Part shown: piece after piece, positions 1 to 7,172 of the stretch
Layout of the letters: each line of letters opens with the position of its first letter
Numbering within the stretch: the first letter of the stretch is position 1
IMG/VR virus record: IMGVR_UViG_3300010042_000024
Span: 1-21,207 of that record
From: a virus
Direction: 5' to 3' (one strand)
Length of the DNA: 21,207 bases
The notes under the pieces: generated by a model
Told to the model about the DNA's origin: nothing
The model's database searches: none
The model's input: only the letters and a program-made list of their open reading frames with translations
Translations under genes and position numbers: made by a program

Positions 1-258
1 ATTAGTGATTATGTAGTGAGAACTACAAGGAAATTGATAATTAGCTATTGACGGAGTAAGAGACACTTTATCTCCGTTTTCAATGAGAGTCCACATATTA
101 GGGCTTAGCGGTGTAACCGTATCGACACCACAGCCGCATAAGCATAAATGACGAGCAACTCCGTATTCCTTGCTAATATATAAAATACCTTGCTCCATTG
201 GGTTTGGTATAAACCCTACATACACAGGCTTGATAATGACTTTTTTTAGTGTTTTCAT
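1..258 (-). CDS. DUF6527-family protein, 3' end cut by window edge
   Basis: The first 86 codons of a minus-strand gene run off the left edge. The start MKTLKKVIIKPVYVGFIPNP is followed by EQGILYISKEYGVARHLCLC, then a CLCGCG cysteine cluster (about residues 47-52) and TPLSPNMW. This order matches what I remember of DUF6527, a small cysteine-rich, probably metal-binding family usually a little over 100 residues long. Some relatives lie in bacterial ubiquitin-like conjugation loci beside E1/ThiF-type genes; none of those partners is visible here. The ATG at 258 overlaps the upstream stop by one base (TAATG), which supports translational coupling. The function in this element is unknown and the C-terminus is not visible. 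Confidence 0.75.
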   Translation of the reverse strand, partial: MKTLKKVIIKPVYVGFIPNPMEQGILYISKEYGVARHLCLCGCGVDTVTPLSPNMWTLIENGDKVSLTPSIANYQFPCSSHYIITN

Positions 259-677
259 TATTCCTTTGGTTTTAGTGCTTCGGTTGCTATAATTTGACAT
301 TTAGTTACACCAAGATTGAATCCTGATGCTACATCGTACGACTCACGTATAGGTTTAATATTAGCTATCTCCCTCAAAGCCTCTTCCTGCTTCTTGCATT
401 TGGCTTCTGATTGAGAAATTCGATGTTCTAATACATTAATATAATCCTTTTCTACTGTGTTTGATTGCTTATTATCTATTATCATGGTTAGATAGTTAAG
501 CTCAGGAACCTCAGAAATTAGTTCCTCAACAGTTTCAGGTATATAATCTACCTCCGCACCTTTTACACCTTTTGAATAATCATAAGGGTCTTCGTAGACT
601 ATTGAGGCGGTTATGCTTTTTAGGTAATTCAATATTGCTTCTTGCCAACTCTGCGGCTTTTCGTTGTTTTCGCTCAT
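258..677 (-). CDS. Hypothetical protein with predicted coiled coil
   Basis: 139 aa, family not recognised. The N-terminal half is acidic and mixed. Residues about 75-105 (KDYINVLEHRISQSEAKCKK onward) have the charge and heptad pattern of a short coiled coil. There is no signal peptide or membrane segment. The start overlaps the end of the 674-1141 gene by 4 nt (ATGA), and its stop overlaps the DUF6527 start by 1 nt, so it sits in a tightly coupled string. Both this protein and its upstream neighbour begin MSE and carry C-terminal helices, but I see no clear homology between them. Confidence 0.75.
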   Translation of the reverse strand: MSENNEKPQSWQEAILNYLKSITASIVYEDPYDYSKGVKGAEVDYIPETVEELISEVPELNYLTMIIDNKQSNTVEKDYINVLEHRISQSEAKCKKQEEALREIANIKPIRESYDVASGFNLGVTKCQIIATEALKPKE

Positions 678-1141
678 GGTTTTGGGTTTAGTACTTGTTC
701 TGCTTTTTCGATTATATATTTACATCCTTGGTGTCGGTCTCTATCTTTCAGAGCAGGTAAAATTAAACTCAAAACCCCTTCCAACTCCTTTACTCTTTCC
801 TGAAGGGCGGCGATTTGCTCCGTCTCATATTGCTCCACCTTATCCTTAAATTCATAGAAATGTATCAAGGTGCATCCGGCTTTATTTGCAAATTCTTCAT
901 CGCAGTTTGCGGAAAGATATCCGGCCGTCAAAGAAATGTGGACACCAAACGTTCTATCTTCACCCATACCAAGTCTGCCTCCGTTTAGAATTAACATATG
1001 AGTTGGATTGAAAACTTTCAACCATTTTACCACATAATCAACTTCGTATTGATTGGTTACTGTAACTGCTAAGTATTTTTGATCTACAAGGAATGCTTTT
1101 GCTTTAAGTGCGATTTCCTCTGCTGTTTTTTGTTCGCTCAT
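674..1141 (-). CDS. Hypothetical protein, coiled-coil C-terminus
   Basis: 155 aa, family not recognised. Residues about 20-95 look like a compact alpha/beta domain (YLAVTVTNQYEVDYVVKWL, then HMLILNGGRLGMGE). Residues about 98-125 are strongly helical and coiled-coil-like (DKVEQYETEQIAALQERVKE). Its ATG overlaps the stop of the 59-aa gene upstream as ATGA, and its own stop overlaps the next gene in the same way. Confidence 0.75.
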   Translation of the reverse strand: MSEQKTAEEIALKAKAFLVDQKYLAVTVTNQYEVDYVVKWLKVFNPTHMLILNGGRLGMGEDRTFGVHISLTAGYLSANCDEEFANKAGCTLIHFYEFKDKVEQYETEQIAALQERVKELEGVLSLILPALKDRDRHQGCKYIIEKAEQVLNPKP

Positions 1142-1317
1142 GGTTTTCCAAATATATGTTCAACTCTTCTGTTTAGTTCTCTATATGTCTCATTTCCTAC
1201 TTCTATCCAATAGTCAAACTGAGGGGTATGTGTTATATGCTTCTCCATTCTTTCTTTAGAGAAGGTGTATAATGCCTTTAAGTCGGAAATGGTTAAGTCT
1301 TCTAAATTGTTCTTCAT
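1138..1317 (-). CDS. Small hypothetical protein, 59 aa
   Basis: A short minus-strand frame (begins MKNNLEDLTISDLKALYTFS, ends HIFGKP). It fills the gap between two longer genes exactly. The ATG at 1317 lies 1 nt after the stop of the 1319-1747 gene, and its TGA forms an ATGA overlap with the next start. That fit is the main evidence that it is real. The protein is mostly helical and charged, with no recognisable family. Confidence 0.65.
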   Translation of the reverse strand: MKNNLEDLTISDLKALYTFSKERMEKHITHTPQFDYWIEVGNETYRELNRRVEHIFGKP

Positions 1318-1318
1318 G

Positions 1319-1747
1319 TTAGTAAATTTTAAATTGTCTTATTTGAATAGGGAAGTCTCCAAATCCTATTGGATAGATTTTAAAAACTCTCATATCGTCA
1401 GTAATGAAATCTCTAAAGTACTCCTCTCCCATAGCAAAGAAAATGTTTTTAGGCATCTTACCTATTTCAGTGAATACACGTTTAAGTTCGTCTATTTGCT
1501 TCCATTTAACGCCTGTTGTGCCTAATACAATTGTTTCAAAATCTAAATACTTTAGAGCCATCATTTGTTCAGGATTATCATATAGATTTGAAATTACAGT
1601 AGATATACAACCTGAGTCTGCTATTGACTTATACACCTCTTCTTGAGTGTCAGGCAAGTACTGACTTCCTTCTAAGAATAAGAATTTACCGAAATCATGA
1701 ACCCATAATTCCTTATTTTCTAGGCTTAATATATTTAATTCTCTCAT
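1319..1747 (-). CDS. Hypothetical protein, 142 aa
   Basis: Soluble protein with alternating hydrophobic strands and helices (LWVHDFGKFLFLEG near the N-terminus; KNIFFAMGEEYFRDFITDDM near residues 98-119). No family recognised and no signal peptide. The ATG at 1747 overlaps the stop of the 56-aa gene upstream (ATGA). Confidence 0.75.
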   Translation of the reverse strand: MRELNILSLENKELWVHDFGKFLFLEGSQYLPDTQEEVYKSIADSGCISTVISNLYDNPEQMMALKYLDFETIVLGTTGVKWKQIDELKRVFTEIGKMPKNIFFAMGEEYFRDFITDDMRVFKIYPIGFGDFPIQIRQFKIY

Positions 1748-1914
1748 AGCTCACTTATTAATTGTTTCCAAATGTCTTCTTCATCAGCATGTTCTTGACC
1801 TGCTCTTATTCCTTCTTCAAATATCTGTCTGAATAATGCTTCAGTGCTCTCTATTGATTCAGGTATCTGTGAACCCATGTATACTGCATCAGTATCTACT
1901 ATTCTGTATCTCAT
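1744..1914 (-). CDS. Small acidic hypothetical protein, 56 aa
   Basis: Short minus-strand frame starting MRYRIVDTDAVYMGSQIPES and rich in Glu/Asp toward the end (EHADEEDIW). It starts 2 nt after the DnaA-like gene's stop and ends in an ATGA overlap with the next gene. Its exact fit between two genes is the support. No family recognised. Confidence 0.65.
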   Translation of the reverse strand: MRYRIVDTDAVYMGSQIPESIESTEALFRQIFEEGIRAGQEHADEEDIWKQLISEL

Positions 1915-1916
1915 AA

Positions 1917-2306
1917 TTATGATAATTTAAGTAAAACGTGGTTCCTGCACATATCTAATCTCTTCCTGTATCTCTTATCTGTCTCTGCCCTGTTTTTAAC
2001 AGTCTTACAGGCGTGAATTACTGTAGCATGGTCTCTATCTCCAAATAAGCTTCCAATGCTCTTTAAGGACATCATAGAGTGCTTCTTGATTAAATACATA
2101 CTGATGTGTCTGGCAATAACAAGTTCTGCATTTCTGGATTGTCCTTGTACGTCTTCTACTTCTACGCCTAAATACTCGCTTACTGCCTCAAGTATGGCAA
2201 TTTCTGGTAAAATCCTAGCTTTAAAAGTATGATCCATTAAATAGTTGTCATTCAATCCGGCAAATACGTATGGATGAAGTTGTTTAAGTTTCTTGGTGTA
2301 TAACAT
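1917..2306 (-). CDS. DnaA domain IV (DNA-binding) stand-alone protein
   Basis: 129 aa with a DnaA C-terminal, DnaA-box-binding domain at about residues 37-118. Visible elements are SRNAELVIARHISMYLIKK (usual SRKxExVxARxIAMYL), IGSLFGDRDHATVIHACK (the DnaA signature GxRDHxTVxHA) and a following basic helix. The AAA+ ATPase and N-terminal domains of full DnaA (about 450 aa) are absent, and there is no upstream frame to supply them, so this is not a truncated DnaA at a contig edge. A protein of this kind may bind DnaA boxes on host or element DNA, either to recruit or to block host DnaA; that role is inference. It sits in an operon with HNH, RuvC-like and Rad52-like genes, which fits replication or recombination. 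Confidence 0.88.
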   Translation of the reverse strand: MLYTKKLKQLHPYVFAGLNDNYLMDHTFKARILPEIAILEAVSEYLGVEVEDVQGQSRNAELVIARHISMYLIKKHSMMSLKSIGSLFGDRDHATVIHACKTVKNRAETDKRYRKRLDMCRNHVLLKLS

Positions 2307-2309
2307 AAT

Positions 2310-2654
2310 TTAGTCATCTAGTATAACACTTGGATTTACTTTCTCATAGCTCTCATAAGCATCCATAAGCTCTGTTAACTGAGTTGTATCCATAGTAGAG
2401 AAGAATGTAAATAGCCTATGAACTTGTACAGGGTGATCAATATTCATTAGTTCTCTGTCTTTGACTTTATATTTGAAATTAAGACCCTTTTTAATCTGCT
2501 CAAGGGATTCTTTTATTCTTCTGATATGATTATTCATATTTGGCTCTTTGAAACGGAAATCCACTAAATCTGAAAAATATTCTATTTCCATACAGGAGGC
2601 TAGTACGCTCATTATTTGAACGTGCCTGAGTATACGTTGTTCTTTCTCTGTCAT
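2310..2654 (-). CDS. Hypothetical helical protein, 114 aa
   Basis: Mostly alpha-helical and charged (KEQRILRHVQIMSVLASCME at the N-terminus; RIKESLEQIKKGLNFKYKVK mid-protein). No recognised family or motif. It lies between the HNH gene (2-nt gap) and the DnaA-domain gene (3-nt gap), so it is probably co-translated with them and may be a partner protein; this is context only. Confidence 0.75.
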   Translation of the reverse strand: MTEKEQRILRHVQIMSVLASCMEIEYFSDLVDFRFKEPNMNNHIRRIKESLEQIKKGLNFKYKVKDRELMNIDHPVQVHRLFTFFSTMDTTQLTELMDAYESYEKVNPSVILDD

Positions 2655-2656
2655 AT

Positions 2657-3112
2657 CTATTTGTTTAATCTGTCTACTGATAATCCTAGTTCTTTAGCGT
2701 GAAGCGGATTTAGTTCACATATACGATGATGTTCATCACACAGAGAGGCGAAATTCCGTTTGTCAGTTAAAAGACTGCCTATACGCCCACCTCGATGATG
2801 CAACTGTATTTGAGTGCTGTTGCAGTTAGGATATTCACATATAGGCTTTTCTTTGAAGTACTCTTCCTTTGCTTTCTTATATTCCTTTAGACGCTCCAAT
2901 TGTTTCTGACTGACGTTAGGTATGGGCTTAAGCTTTTTAGTCTCTCCTGAGTCCTTATTTGCCTTTCTATCGGCATACACCTTCTCTTTATACTTCTGAT
3001 AGTGGAAGGGATATTCAAAGCATCTACCGGATATAGTCTTTCTTATTGTATCGTCTCCACAGTCTATGCAAGTAGTCTCCTTGTAAGGCTTAATAGTGCT
3101 GTTACGTTTCAT
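2657..3112 (-). CDS. HNH endonuclease-like protein (NinG-like layout)
   Basis: 151 aa. The N-terminus has a zinc-ribbon-like CIDCGDD (C15, C18) and a later C31. A lysine-rich helix lies at about residues 68-90. A C-terminal HNH/zinc domain follows: C92 and C97 (CEYPNCN), the HH pair H105-H106 (IQLHHRGGR), N120, and C125/H128/H129 (LCDEHHRIC). The order zinc finger, basic linker, HNH resembles the phage NinG/Rap recombination-protein group, but I am sure only of the HNH fold. The expected role is metal-dependent DNA cleavage in recombination or DNA processing. It overlaps its upstream gene by 4 nt (ATGA). Confidence 0.8.
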   Translation of the reverse strand: MKRNSTIKPYKETTCIDCGDDTIRKTISGRCFEYPFHYQKYKEKVYADRKANKDSGETKKLKPIPNVSQKQLERLKEYKKAKEEYFKEKPICEYPNCNSTQIQLHHRGGRIGSLLTDKRNFASLCDEHHRICELNPLHAKELGLSVDRLNK

Positions 3113-3654
3113 GGCTTTTCAATAAATATGTATTCCCACCATTTCCTTGTATGCATGACCCTTCCGGCAGGCTCCCAATTCTTCGTGTACCTATATCCAC
3201 TCACATACCTTGATTCGTCTCCAAACATGTCATATCTGCCCGATTGACTACTACGAACTATATGTAGCACATCAAGTAATTTCCAGAATTTATTACTGAT
3301 ATAATTCCAGACTTTCCAAAGTTTATGCATAATAGATTTGTTTGGTATAAGTTTCCTTTCAGCACCACACATGCAAAATACTTTACCGTTCCAAAAGATA
3401 AAGCTGCTAGAGCCCTTTAAGCAAGAGGAGCATACCTCTTTATGGCTATGTTTGTGCCCTCCCAAGATAAAACTAGGAAGCTTACGATATATAAACCACC
3501 TAAGAGTATAACGTTTCCAGAAAGGCTTAATTTGCTTCGAAATCTCTTCTGCTTGCTTATGCCTTAATCCTATTAGGGTCATAGCATCCCATAGTTCATC
3601 ACCTTCTAAATCGGCATATTTAGGATAATCCTTTTTAAATTCCTGTACTGTCAT
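3109..3654 (-). CDS. Hypothetical protein with zinc-ribbon-like cysteines
   Basis: 181 aa from the ATG at 3654 (MTVQEFKKDYPKYADLEG). The frame is open further upstream to a GTG at 3726, but that would overlap the upstream gene by 92 nt; the ATG leaves a 20-nt overlap. A CSSC pair and a CMCG pair about 17 residues later (about residues 74-94) suggest a small zinc ribbon. The C-terminal half is basic and Trp/Tyr-rich (HKLWKVWNYISNKFWKLLD). No family recognised. Confidence 0.7.
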   Translation of the reverse strand: MTVQEFKKDYPKYADLEGDELWDAMTLIGLRHKQAEEISKQIKPFWKRYTLRWFIYRKLPSFILGGHKHSHKEVCSSCLKGSSSFIFWNGKVFCMCGAERKLIPNKSIMHKLWKVWNYISNKFWKLLDVLHIVRSSQSGRYDMFGDESRYVSGYRYTKNWEPAGRVMHTRKWWEYIFIEKP

Positions 3655-3988
3655 CGTCTTCTTTTTTAAATCCGTATTGATCAATTTCGTGTCCCCATGC
3701 AGGCCTAAAGAAGCGATATAGGCCACTTTCTTGTTCTTGTGGGCTATCGTTCCATAGTTCCCTTAAAAACTTGGACTGAGAGTCTATATCATTGTCAATC
3801 GTAGAGATAATAACTTTACCTTGTATCCCCTTAACCTTTTTAAGCACTTTATCAAAAGGGAATCCATTAGGGTTAGCTTCCTTCCAACGTTTCCACATTT
3901 GACGTTCATACTCCATATCCAATTCAAGGAACATGTTTCTAGTTTTACGTAGACTATCGTGTATACCGTCCCAATCGTTATCTTCCAT
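3635..3988 (-). CDS. Hypothetical protein, 117 aa
   Basis: Acidic ends surround a charged central part (RQMWKRWKEANPNGFPFDKV; then KVIISTIDNDID). No known domain recognised. Its start overlaps the upstream gene's end by 11 nt. Its end overlaps the next gene's chosen start by 20 nt, which suggests coupled translation. Confidence 0.7.
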   Translation of the reverse strand: MEDNDWDGIHDSLRKTRNMFLELDMEYERQMWKRWKEANPNGFPFDKVLKKVKGIQGKVIISTIDNDIDSQSKFLRELWNDSPQEQESGLYRFFRPAWGHEIDQYGFKKEDDDSTGI

Positions 3989-4337
3989 AGTCTTTAAGTT
4001 TAAACCAATCAGGGTCGTTTTCTATTTTAATGATTATGCCGTATACAACTATTCTAAAGCTGTGACCATCCAGCACCAAATGGCTAGTACTATACGTCTC
4101 AAATTCCTTAGTCATCAGCTCGAACTTGCGAGTGTTTACTTTCTTGGTTACAGAGGATATGCTAAACTTTTTTAGTTGTCGAGCCATATCTTGCATCTCG
4201 TTAAGAAAAGGTTTGTTCATTTTGCTTTCTAAATAAGTGTGTTGAGATTCATTTAAGTCTCGTATAAAGTCAGGATAATGTATGGGCTTCTTTATCTTAG
4301 CTTGCAGGGCTATCCACATATCATAAACACTAATCAT
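3978..4337 (-). CDS. Hypothetical protein, 119 aa
   Basis: The N-terminal helical part (MISVYDMWIALQAKIKKPIH) is followed by a basic stretch and a C-terminal beta-rich segment (HLVLDGHSFRIVVYGIIIKI). No family recognised. The start overlaps the 4334-4519 gene by 4 nt. Confidence 0.7.
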   Translation of the reverse strand: MISVYDMWIALQAKIKKPIHYPDFIRDLNESQHTYLESKMNKPFLNEMQDMARQLKKFSISSVTKKVNTRKFELMTKEFETYSTSHLVLDGHSFRIVVYGIIIKIENDPDWFKLKDYGR

Positions 4338-4519
4338 AACACTTCTTGTTTAGGTATAAATCTATCTGAATAAAAGCTTCCTAAAGGATAGCCTATAGGT
4401 CTTTTAAGACTTGTGAAGGCATCTACTGATGCTTCGTGAATACGTTTCTCCTGAAGCTTTATTTGGGCTTCTAAGAGACTATTCATTGGTCTATGCTTGA
4501 TTCTTTTCATTAGTTCCAT
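4334..4519 (-). CDS. Small basic hypothetical protein, 61 aa
   Basis: Basic protein with one predicted helix (MNSLLEAQIKLQEKRIHEA) and a proline/glycine-containing tail. No family recognised. A 10-nt overlap with the upstream gene and a 4-nt overlap with the downstream gene support it. A second in-frame ATG lies 3 codons in (MKRIKHRP), so the start is not fixed. Confidence 0.65.
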   Translation of the reverse strand: MELMKRIKHRPMNSLLEAQIKLQEKRIHEASVDAFTSLKRPIGYPLGSFYSDRFIPKQEVL

Positions 4520-4719
4520 CCTTGATCTGTAGATTCTCCTAAAAGCTCCATAGCTTCTTCACAAAGCTTTAAGCCTACCATTTGTTTTTCAGTAGGACTT
4601 TCTACCTCAGGATACTTCTCTGTAAAGTCTCTTGCTACCGCTCTCCATGAGTAGTTATGCTTAGTCCTTAAGTTTCGAATGAATGCTGCCTGTTCTTCTG
4701 TTAAATTATAGTTTTTCAT
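4510..4719 (-). CDS. Small helix-turn-helix-like protein, 69 aa
   Basis: Start chosen at the ATG at 4719 (MKNYNLTEEQAAFIRNLR). An upstream ATG at 4755 would overlap the previous gene by 50 nt. Residues about 6-35 look like a helix-turn-helix (EEQAAFIRNLRTKHNYSWRA, then VARDFTEKYPE), reminiscent of small phage proteins built around a 'tight turn then WRAVA' recognition-helix pattern. A DNA-binding role is likely but not proven. The C-terminus is acidic. Confidence 0.65.
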   Translation of the reverse strand: MKNYNLTEEQAAFIRNLRTKHNYSWRAVARDFTEKYPEVESPTEKQMVGLKLCEEAMELLGESTDQGWN

Positions 4720-5020
4720 CCTCTTTAGCTTTATGATAACCCATGTATAAACCATACAGTAGATTAAGTATTTCTCCCCTTGTTGTTGCCGATATTTGAA
4801 GTCTAGCTTCTGAATAGTCTGGTTTTGACCTATGGTATACGCTGTAGTGGTATTCCCTTAGAGGCTTTTTAAACCATCTACTTTTAAGTTCCACTCTTTC
4901 CTGTATATACCATTCAGGCATTACACTCCTTACTTCCTGCAAGGCTTCATTTATCCCGTTGTCAGCTACGCTTGAAAAATTATCAAATTCGTGATCTGAA
5001 AACCATGTATATGCTCCCAT
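4706..5020 (-). CDS. Hypothetical protein, 104 aa
   Basis: Trp/Tyr-rich soluble protein (MGAYTWFSDHEFDNFSSVAD; RWFKKPLREYHYSVYHRSKP). No family recognised. It lies 2 nt after the stop of the small membrane protein upstream and overlaps the next gene's start by 14 nt. Confidence 0.7.
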   Translation of the reverse strand: MGAYTWFSDHEFDNFSSVADNGINEALQEVRSVMPEWYIQERVELKSRWFKKPLREYHYSVYHRSKPDYSEARLQISATTRGEILNLLYGLYMGYHKAKEDEKL

Positions 5021-5022
5021 AG

Positions 5023-5178
5023 TTAATGTGTTAGTTCAGTTTTATGTTTAATTGCTAATGCAGGGTCATCACACGCTTTAAGATAAGCTATGAATAGCAC
5101 TAGAATAATAAATGCTACCATTCCCTGCTTCTGTGACCTTCTTGAGTCTTCTTCTGTTCTTGGAGTGAAAGGGTTCAT
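5023..5178 (-). CDS. Small single-span membrane protein, 51 aa
   Basis: A polar N-terminus (MNPFTPRTEEDSRRSQKQG) leads into one hydrophobic segment at about residues 20-33 (MVAFIILVLFIAYL) and a short polar tail. The frame fills the gap exactly: it starts 2 nt after the ParB-like gene and stops 2 nt before the next ATG. The positive charges before the helix suggest an N-in orientation. Function unknown. Confidence 0.65.
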   Translation of the reverse strand: MNPFTPRTEEDSRRSQKQGMVAFIILVLFIAYLKACDDPALAIKHKTELTH

Positions 5179-5180
5179 TG

Positions 5181-5978
5181 CTAAATGATAGGTTCAACAA
5201 TATTTGTGATGTTTAACTTCTTCACTTGCTTACCTTGTCTGTATAGATTCCAAGCTCTTACAATCAATGATACCTTTATGGTCATGCTGATCTTCATTTT
5301 ACTGATTTTATCTTCTGTAAGCCTTTTCCTAACCCAGACAATAGTATCGTTGCTAATCTCTCTTCCGTAGCATAATTGGTTCATGAAATCTAAGGCTATT
5401 TCTTCATCTGAAACATCTTTAAAAGCCTTATAGAGACCGCCAATGATGCTTAATGGAAGTATCTTACTGAATCCAGTAAACCAATAAGAGGTTTTATTAG
5501 CTACATCTTGCCATTCATCAGGGTTTTGCTCATAAATAGCCAACAATTCCTGAGAAGTCAATTTGCCATTTCTGCTAGGTTTAAGGTGGAATCCTTTTTT
5601 TATTAGTCCCCATGATTGTATAGCAGGTGGAATAATGTGTGCATTCTTTGCTCCACCAATGTGAAATATGTCTGCGCCCGTTCTGTTAGCCCCTGTATCT
5701 ATTACACTAAAGGCGTTGTCATTAATGCCGTAAGCAATATGGAAGTTTACTCCTTGATTTGCTTTTACAATTGCCATTAGCCGGTGTTGTCCGTCTAGGA
5801 TTCTTCCTCTGTCAGAGACTTTAATAGACTCTCCGGTATTTTCTTGCCAGTTGCCTTTTAGAATCTCTTGCGAATAACGATGTACAACTGTAAGTCTTGC
5901 TTTTCTGTTGTGGGTGTTTCTGTTTAATAATTCAATAGCCCGCTCAGGAGTAATGAACTCTTGTTTAAATTCAATCAT
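5181..5978 (-). CDS. ParB-like/DGQHR-domain DNA-binding protein
   Basis: 265 aa. The N-terminal half follows the phage and mobile-element ParB-like pattern: ITPERAIELLNRNTHNRKAR, then YSQEILKGNWQENTGESIKV, then ILDGQHRLMAIVKA with the DGQHR box at residues 62-66, and later FSVIDTGANRTGADIF. In ParB relatives this box belongs to the nucleotide-binding fold. The C-terminal half is helical and less conserved. It is encoded just downstream of the RuvC-like gene, consistent with DNA handling, but the exact role of this subgroup is not established. The start is the only ATG near the gap; 32 nt separate it from the RuvC-like stop. Confidence 0.8.
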   Translation of the reverse strand: MIEFKQEFITPERAIELLNRNTHNRKARLTVVHRYSQEILKGNWQENTGESIKVSDRGRILDGQHRLMAIVKANQGVNFHIAYGINDNAFSVIDTGANRTGADIFHIGGAKNAHIIPPAIQSWGLIKKGFHLKPSRNGKLTSQELLAIYEQNPDEWQDVANKTSYWFTGFSKILPLSIIGGLYKAFKDVSDEEIALDFMNQLCYGREISNDTIVWVRKRLTEDKISKMKISMTIKVSLIVRAWNLYRQGKQVKKLNITNIVEPII

Positions 5979-6010
5979 ATTTTCTAAGTTTTTAAGTGTT
6001 TTTGTGATTA

Positions 6011-6469
6011 TTATAATCCTAATTCTTGTTTAACTAATTGGTATATCCACAAGGCGTCTGCTTCATTGTCATCATTGCCCTCATAACCCAATTTAAGCCT
6101 CGCTGCTTCAATCATTTTCTCTTTATTAGCGTTACCCTTCCCTGTGGCATATTTCTTTACCTCAGTGGCTGAAACGGCTTTATATTCAATTCCATTTTCC
6201 TCACAGAAACTTTCAATGATTGCTACCATTTTAGCTGCATGTATAATTGCTGCTTTGTGAAATCCGGCTACTCGTTCATAAACCACAAGATTAATTTCTT
6301 CTAATGCACATACCTCTTTTAGCTTGGCTCTAAATCTTAGCATCTTCATGCCACTAGATTCATCCTTACGAGTGTTAAAGTTCCATACTCCTGATGCGTT
6401 CTTAGAAGCCCATCCACAATTAGAAGCTTGATCTATCGCTAGAATATTAACGTTACTTTCCATTTCCAT
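6011..6469 (-). CDS. RuvC-like Holliday-junction resolvase
   Basis: 152 aa from ATG 6469, or 150 aa from ATG 6463; the frame is open to a TTG at 6478. It has an RNase H/RuvC fold. The first acidic residue sits in NILAIDQASNCGWA (D11 in the 150-aa numbering), the second in LVVYERVAGFHK (E63). A basic patch with KGNANKEKM follows, and the last acidic cluster is DDNEADALWIYQ (D131, D132, D136). These match the four acidic metal ligands of RuvC-type resolvases. The length fits stand-alone phage resolvases. It probably resolves branched intermediates made during replication or by the Rad52-like protein encoded about 1 kb upstream. The start overlaps the RHH gene by 11-17 nt. Confidence 0.88.
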   Translation of the reverse strand: MEMESNVNILAIDQASNCGWASKNASGVWNFNTRKDESSGMKMLRFRAKLKEVCALEEINLVVYERVAGFHKAAIIHAAKMVAIIESFCEENGIEYKAVSATEVKKYATGKGNANKEKMIEAARLKLGYEGNDDNEADALWIYQLVKQELGL

Positions 6470-6617
6470 TCGCTTCAAAGTACATCAATAGGGCTTTCTC
6501 AACAATAAAGTTAAGAGCAGTTCCTTTGTTTTTCTTCTCCGAATCGATAAGCTCTTTAAGCTCTCTAGGAATCTTTGCGTATAATGGCATCAGTGTTTTT
6601 TCTTCTTGTTCTTTCAT
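6453..6617 (-). CDS. Ribbon-helix-helix (CopG/Arc-like) small regulator
   Basis: 54 aa. The pattern is that of an RHH protein: a short strand (TLMPLYAKIP), first helix (RELKELIDSEKKNKG) and second helix (TALNFIVEKALLMYFEA). Such proteins dimerise and insert the beta-strand pair into the DNA major groove. It is encoded directly upstream of, and overlapping, the RuvC-like gene, and may regulate it or the operon. No cognate toxin gene is apparent, so an antitoxin role is not supported. Confidence 0.75.
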   Translation of the reverse strand: MKEQEEKTLMPLYAKIPRELKELIDSEKKNKGTALNFIVEKALLMYFEANGNGK

Positions 6618-6622
6618 GGTTC

Positions 6623-6922
6623 TTATTGTAATAATGATTCGTTAAATTCTGGATATACTATTTCTGCTTTACAGGTTTGCATCTGACCGTTCTTAAAGTA
6701 CTTATGCCACATATCAGGTGGCTCCTCTCCTATACCTTCTAATTTGATTAATACAGTAGGGTATTTCTCACTTATCTCTAATACATCCTCTTCGTGGTCA
6801 TACCATTTGCATTCCTCTTCAAGTGGGTTGATGTATTCTGATCTTTCAATTATATCCTGAATGATTTGTTCATTATGCTCAATACTATCTGTACTGATTG
6901 CATATTTGGTGTAATATCCCAT
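6623..6922 (-). CDS. Conserved phage hypothetical protein, 99 aa
   Basis: Starts MGYYTKYAIS and contains WYDHEEDVLEISEKYPTVLI (about residues 40-59), a central acidic turn (GIGEEPPDMWHKYFKNGQMQ), then CKAEIVYPEF. From memory, this pattern (MGYYT..., W.HEEDM..FS..YP, MW.KYFK.G..Q.C.A.I) recurs in uncharacterised proteins of many tailed phages. No function is known to me. Confidence 0.75.
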   Translation of the reverse strand: MGYYTKYAISTDSIEHNEQIIQDIIERSEYINPLEEECKWYDHEEDVLEISEKYPTVLIKLEGIGEEPPDMWHKYFKNGQMQTCKAEIVYPEFNESLLQ

Positions 6923-6935
6923 ATTGTTATTTTTG

Positions 6936-7172
6936 CTAATATTTCTCCATTACTAAAATGTACTCATTCTTCTGACTGTTGCTAGTTATTGTCTTAACTA
7001 CGTACCCTTGCTTAGTATACTTGTCTATGGCAGCAGTTAAACTAGTTGATAGGGCGTACCAATCGGTAAATACAGCTTTAGGAATTGCAGGTTGTGATAT
7101 GATTCTGTTTGTTGCTACTGTAGCAGATATAGATATAAAGGCTACAAGTATAATTAATGCTATGTTTTTCAT
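6936..7172 (-). CDS. Secreted or membrane-anchored small protein, 78 aa
   Basis: The N-terminus MKNIALIILVAFISISATVA is a signal peptide or signal anchor. The mature part (about residues 38-78) resembles short DUF4177-type proteins with a 'CYALSTSLTAAIDKYTKQGY'-style helix and a C-terminal strand (NEYILVMEKY); the W at 38 precedes YALSTSLT. Its ATG overlaps the TGA ending the frameshifted reading frame at 7169-7322 (ATGA). Confidence 0.7.
   Translation of the reverse strand: MKNIALIILVAFISISATVATNRIISQPAIPKAVFTDWYALSTSLTAAIDKYTKQGYVVKTITSNSQKNEYILVMEKY

Noticed and set aside
1148-1155. Second TATATTTG (-7-like) on the minus strand
   Set aside because: It lies inside a coding region and has no TTG at the right -33 distance.
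6042-6052. DnaA-box-like TATCCACA near 6045
   Set aside because: It carries a mismatch to TTATnCACA, is single and is inside the RuvC-like gene.
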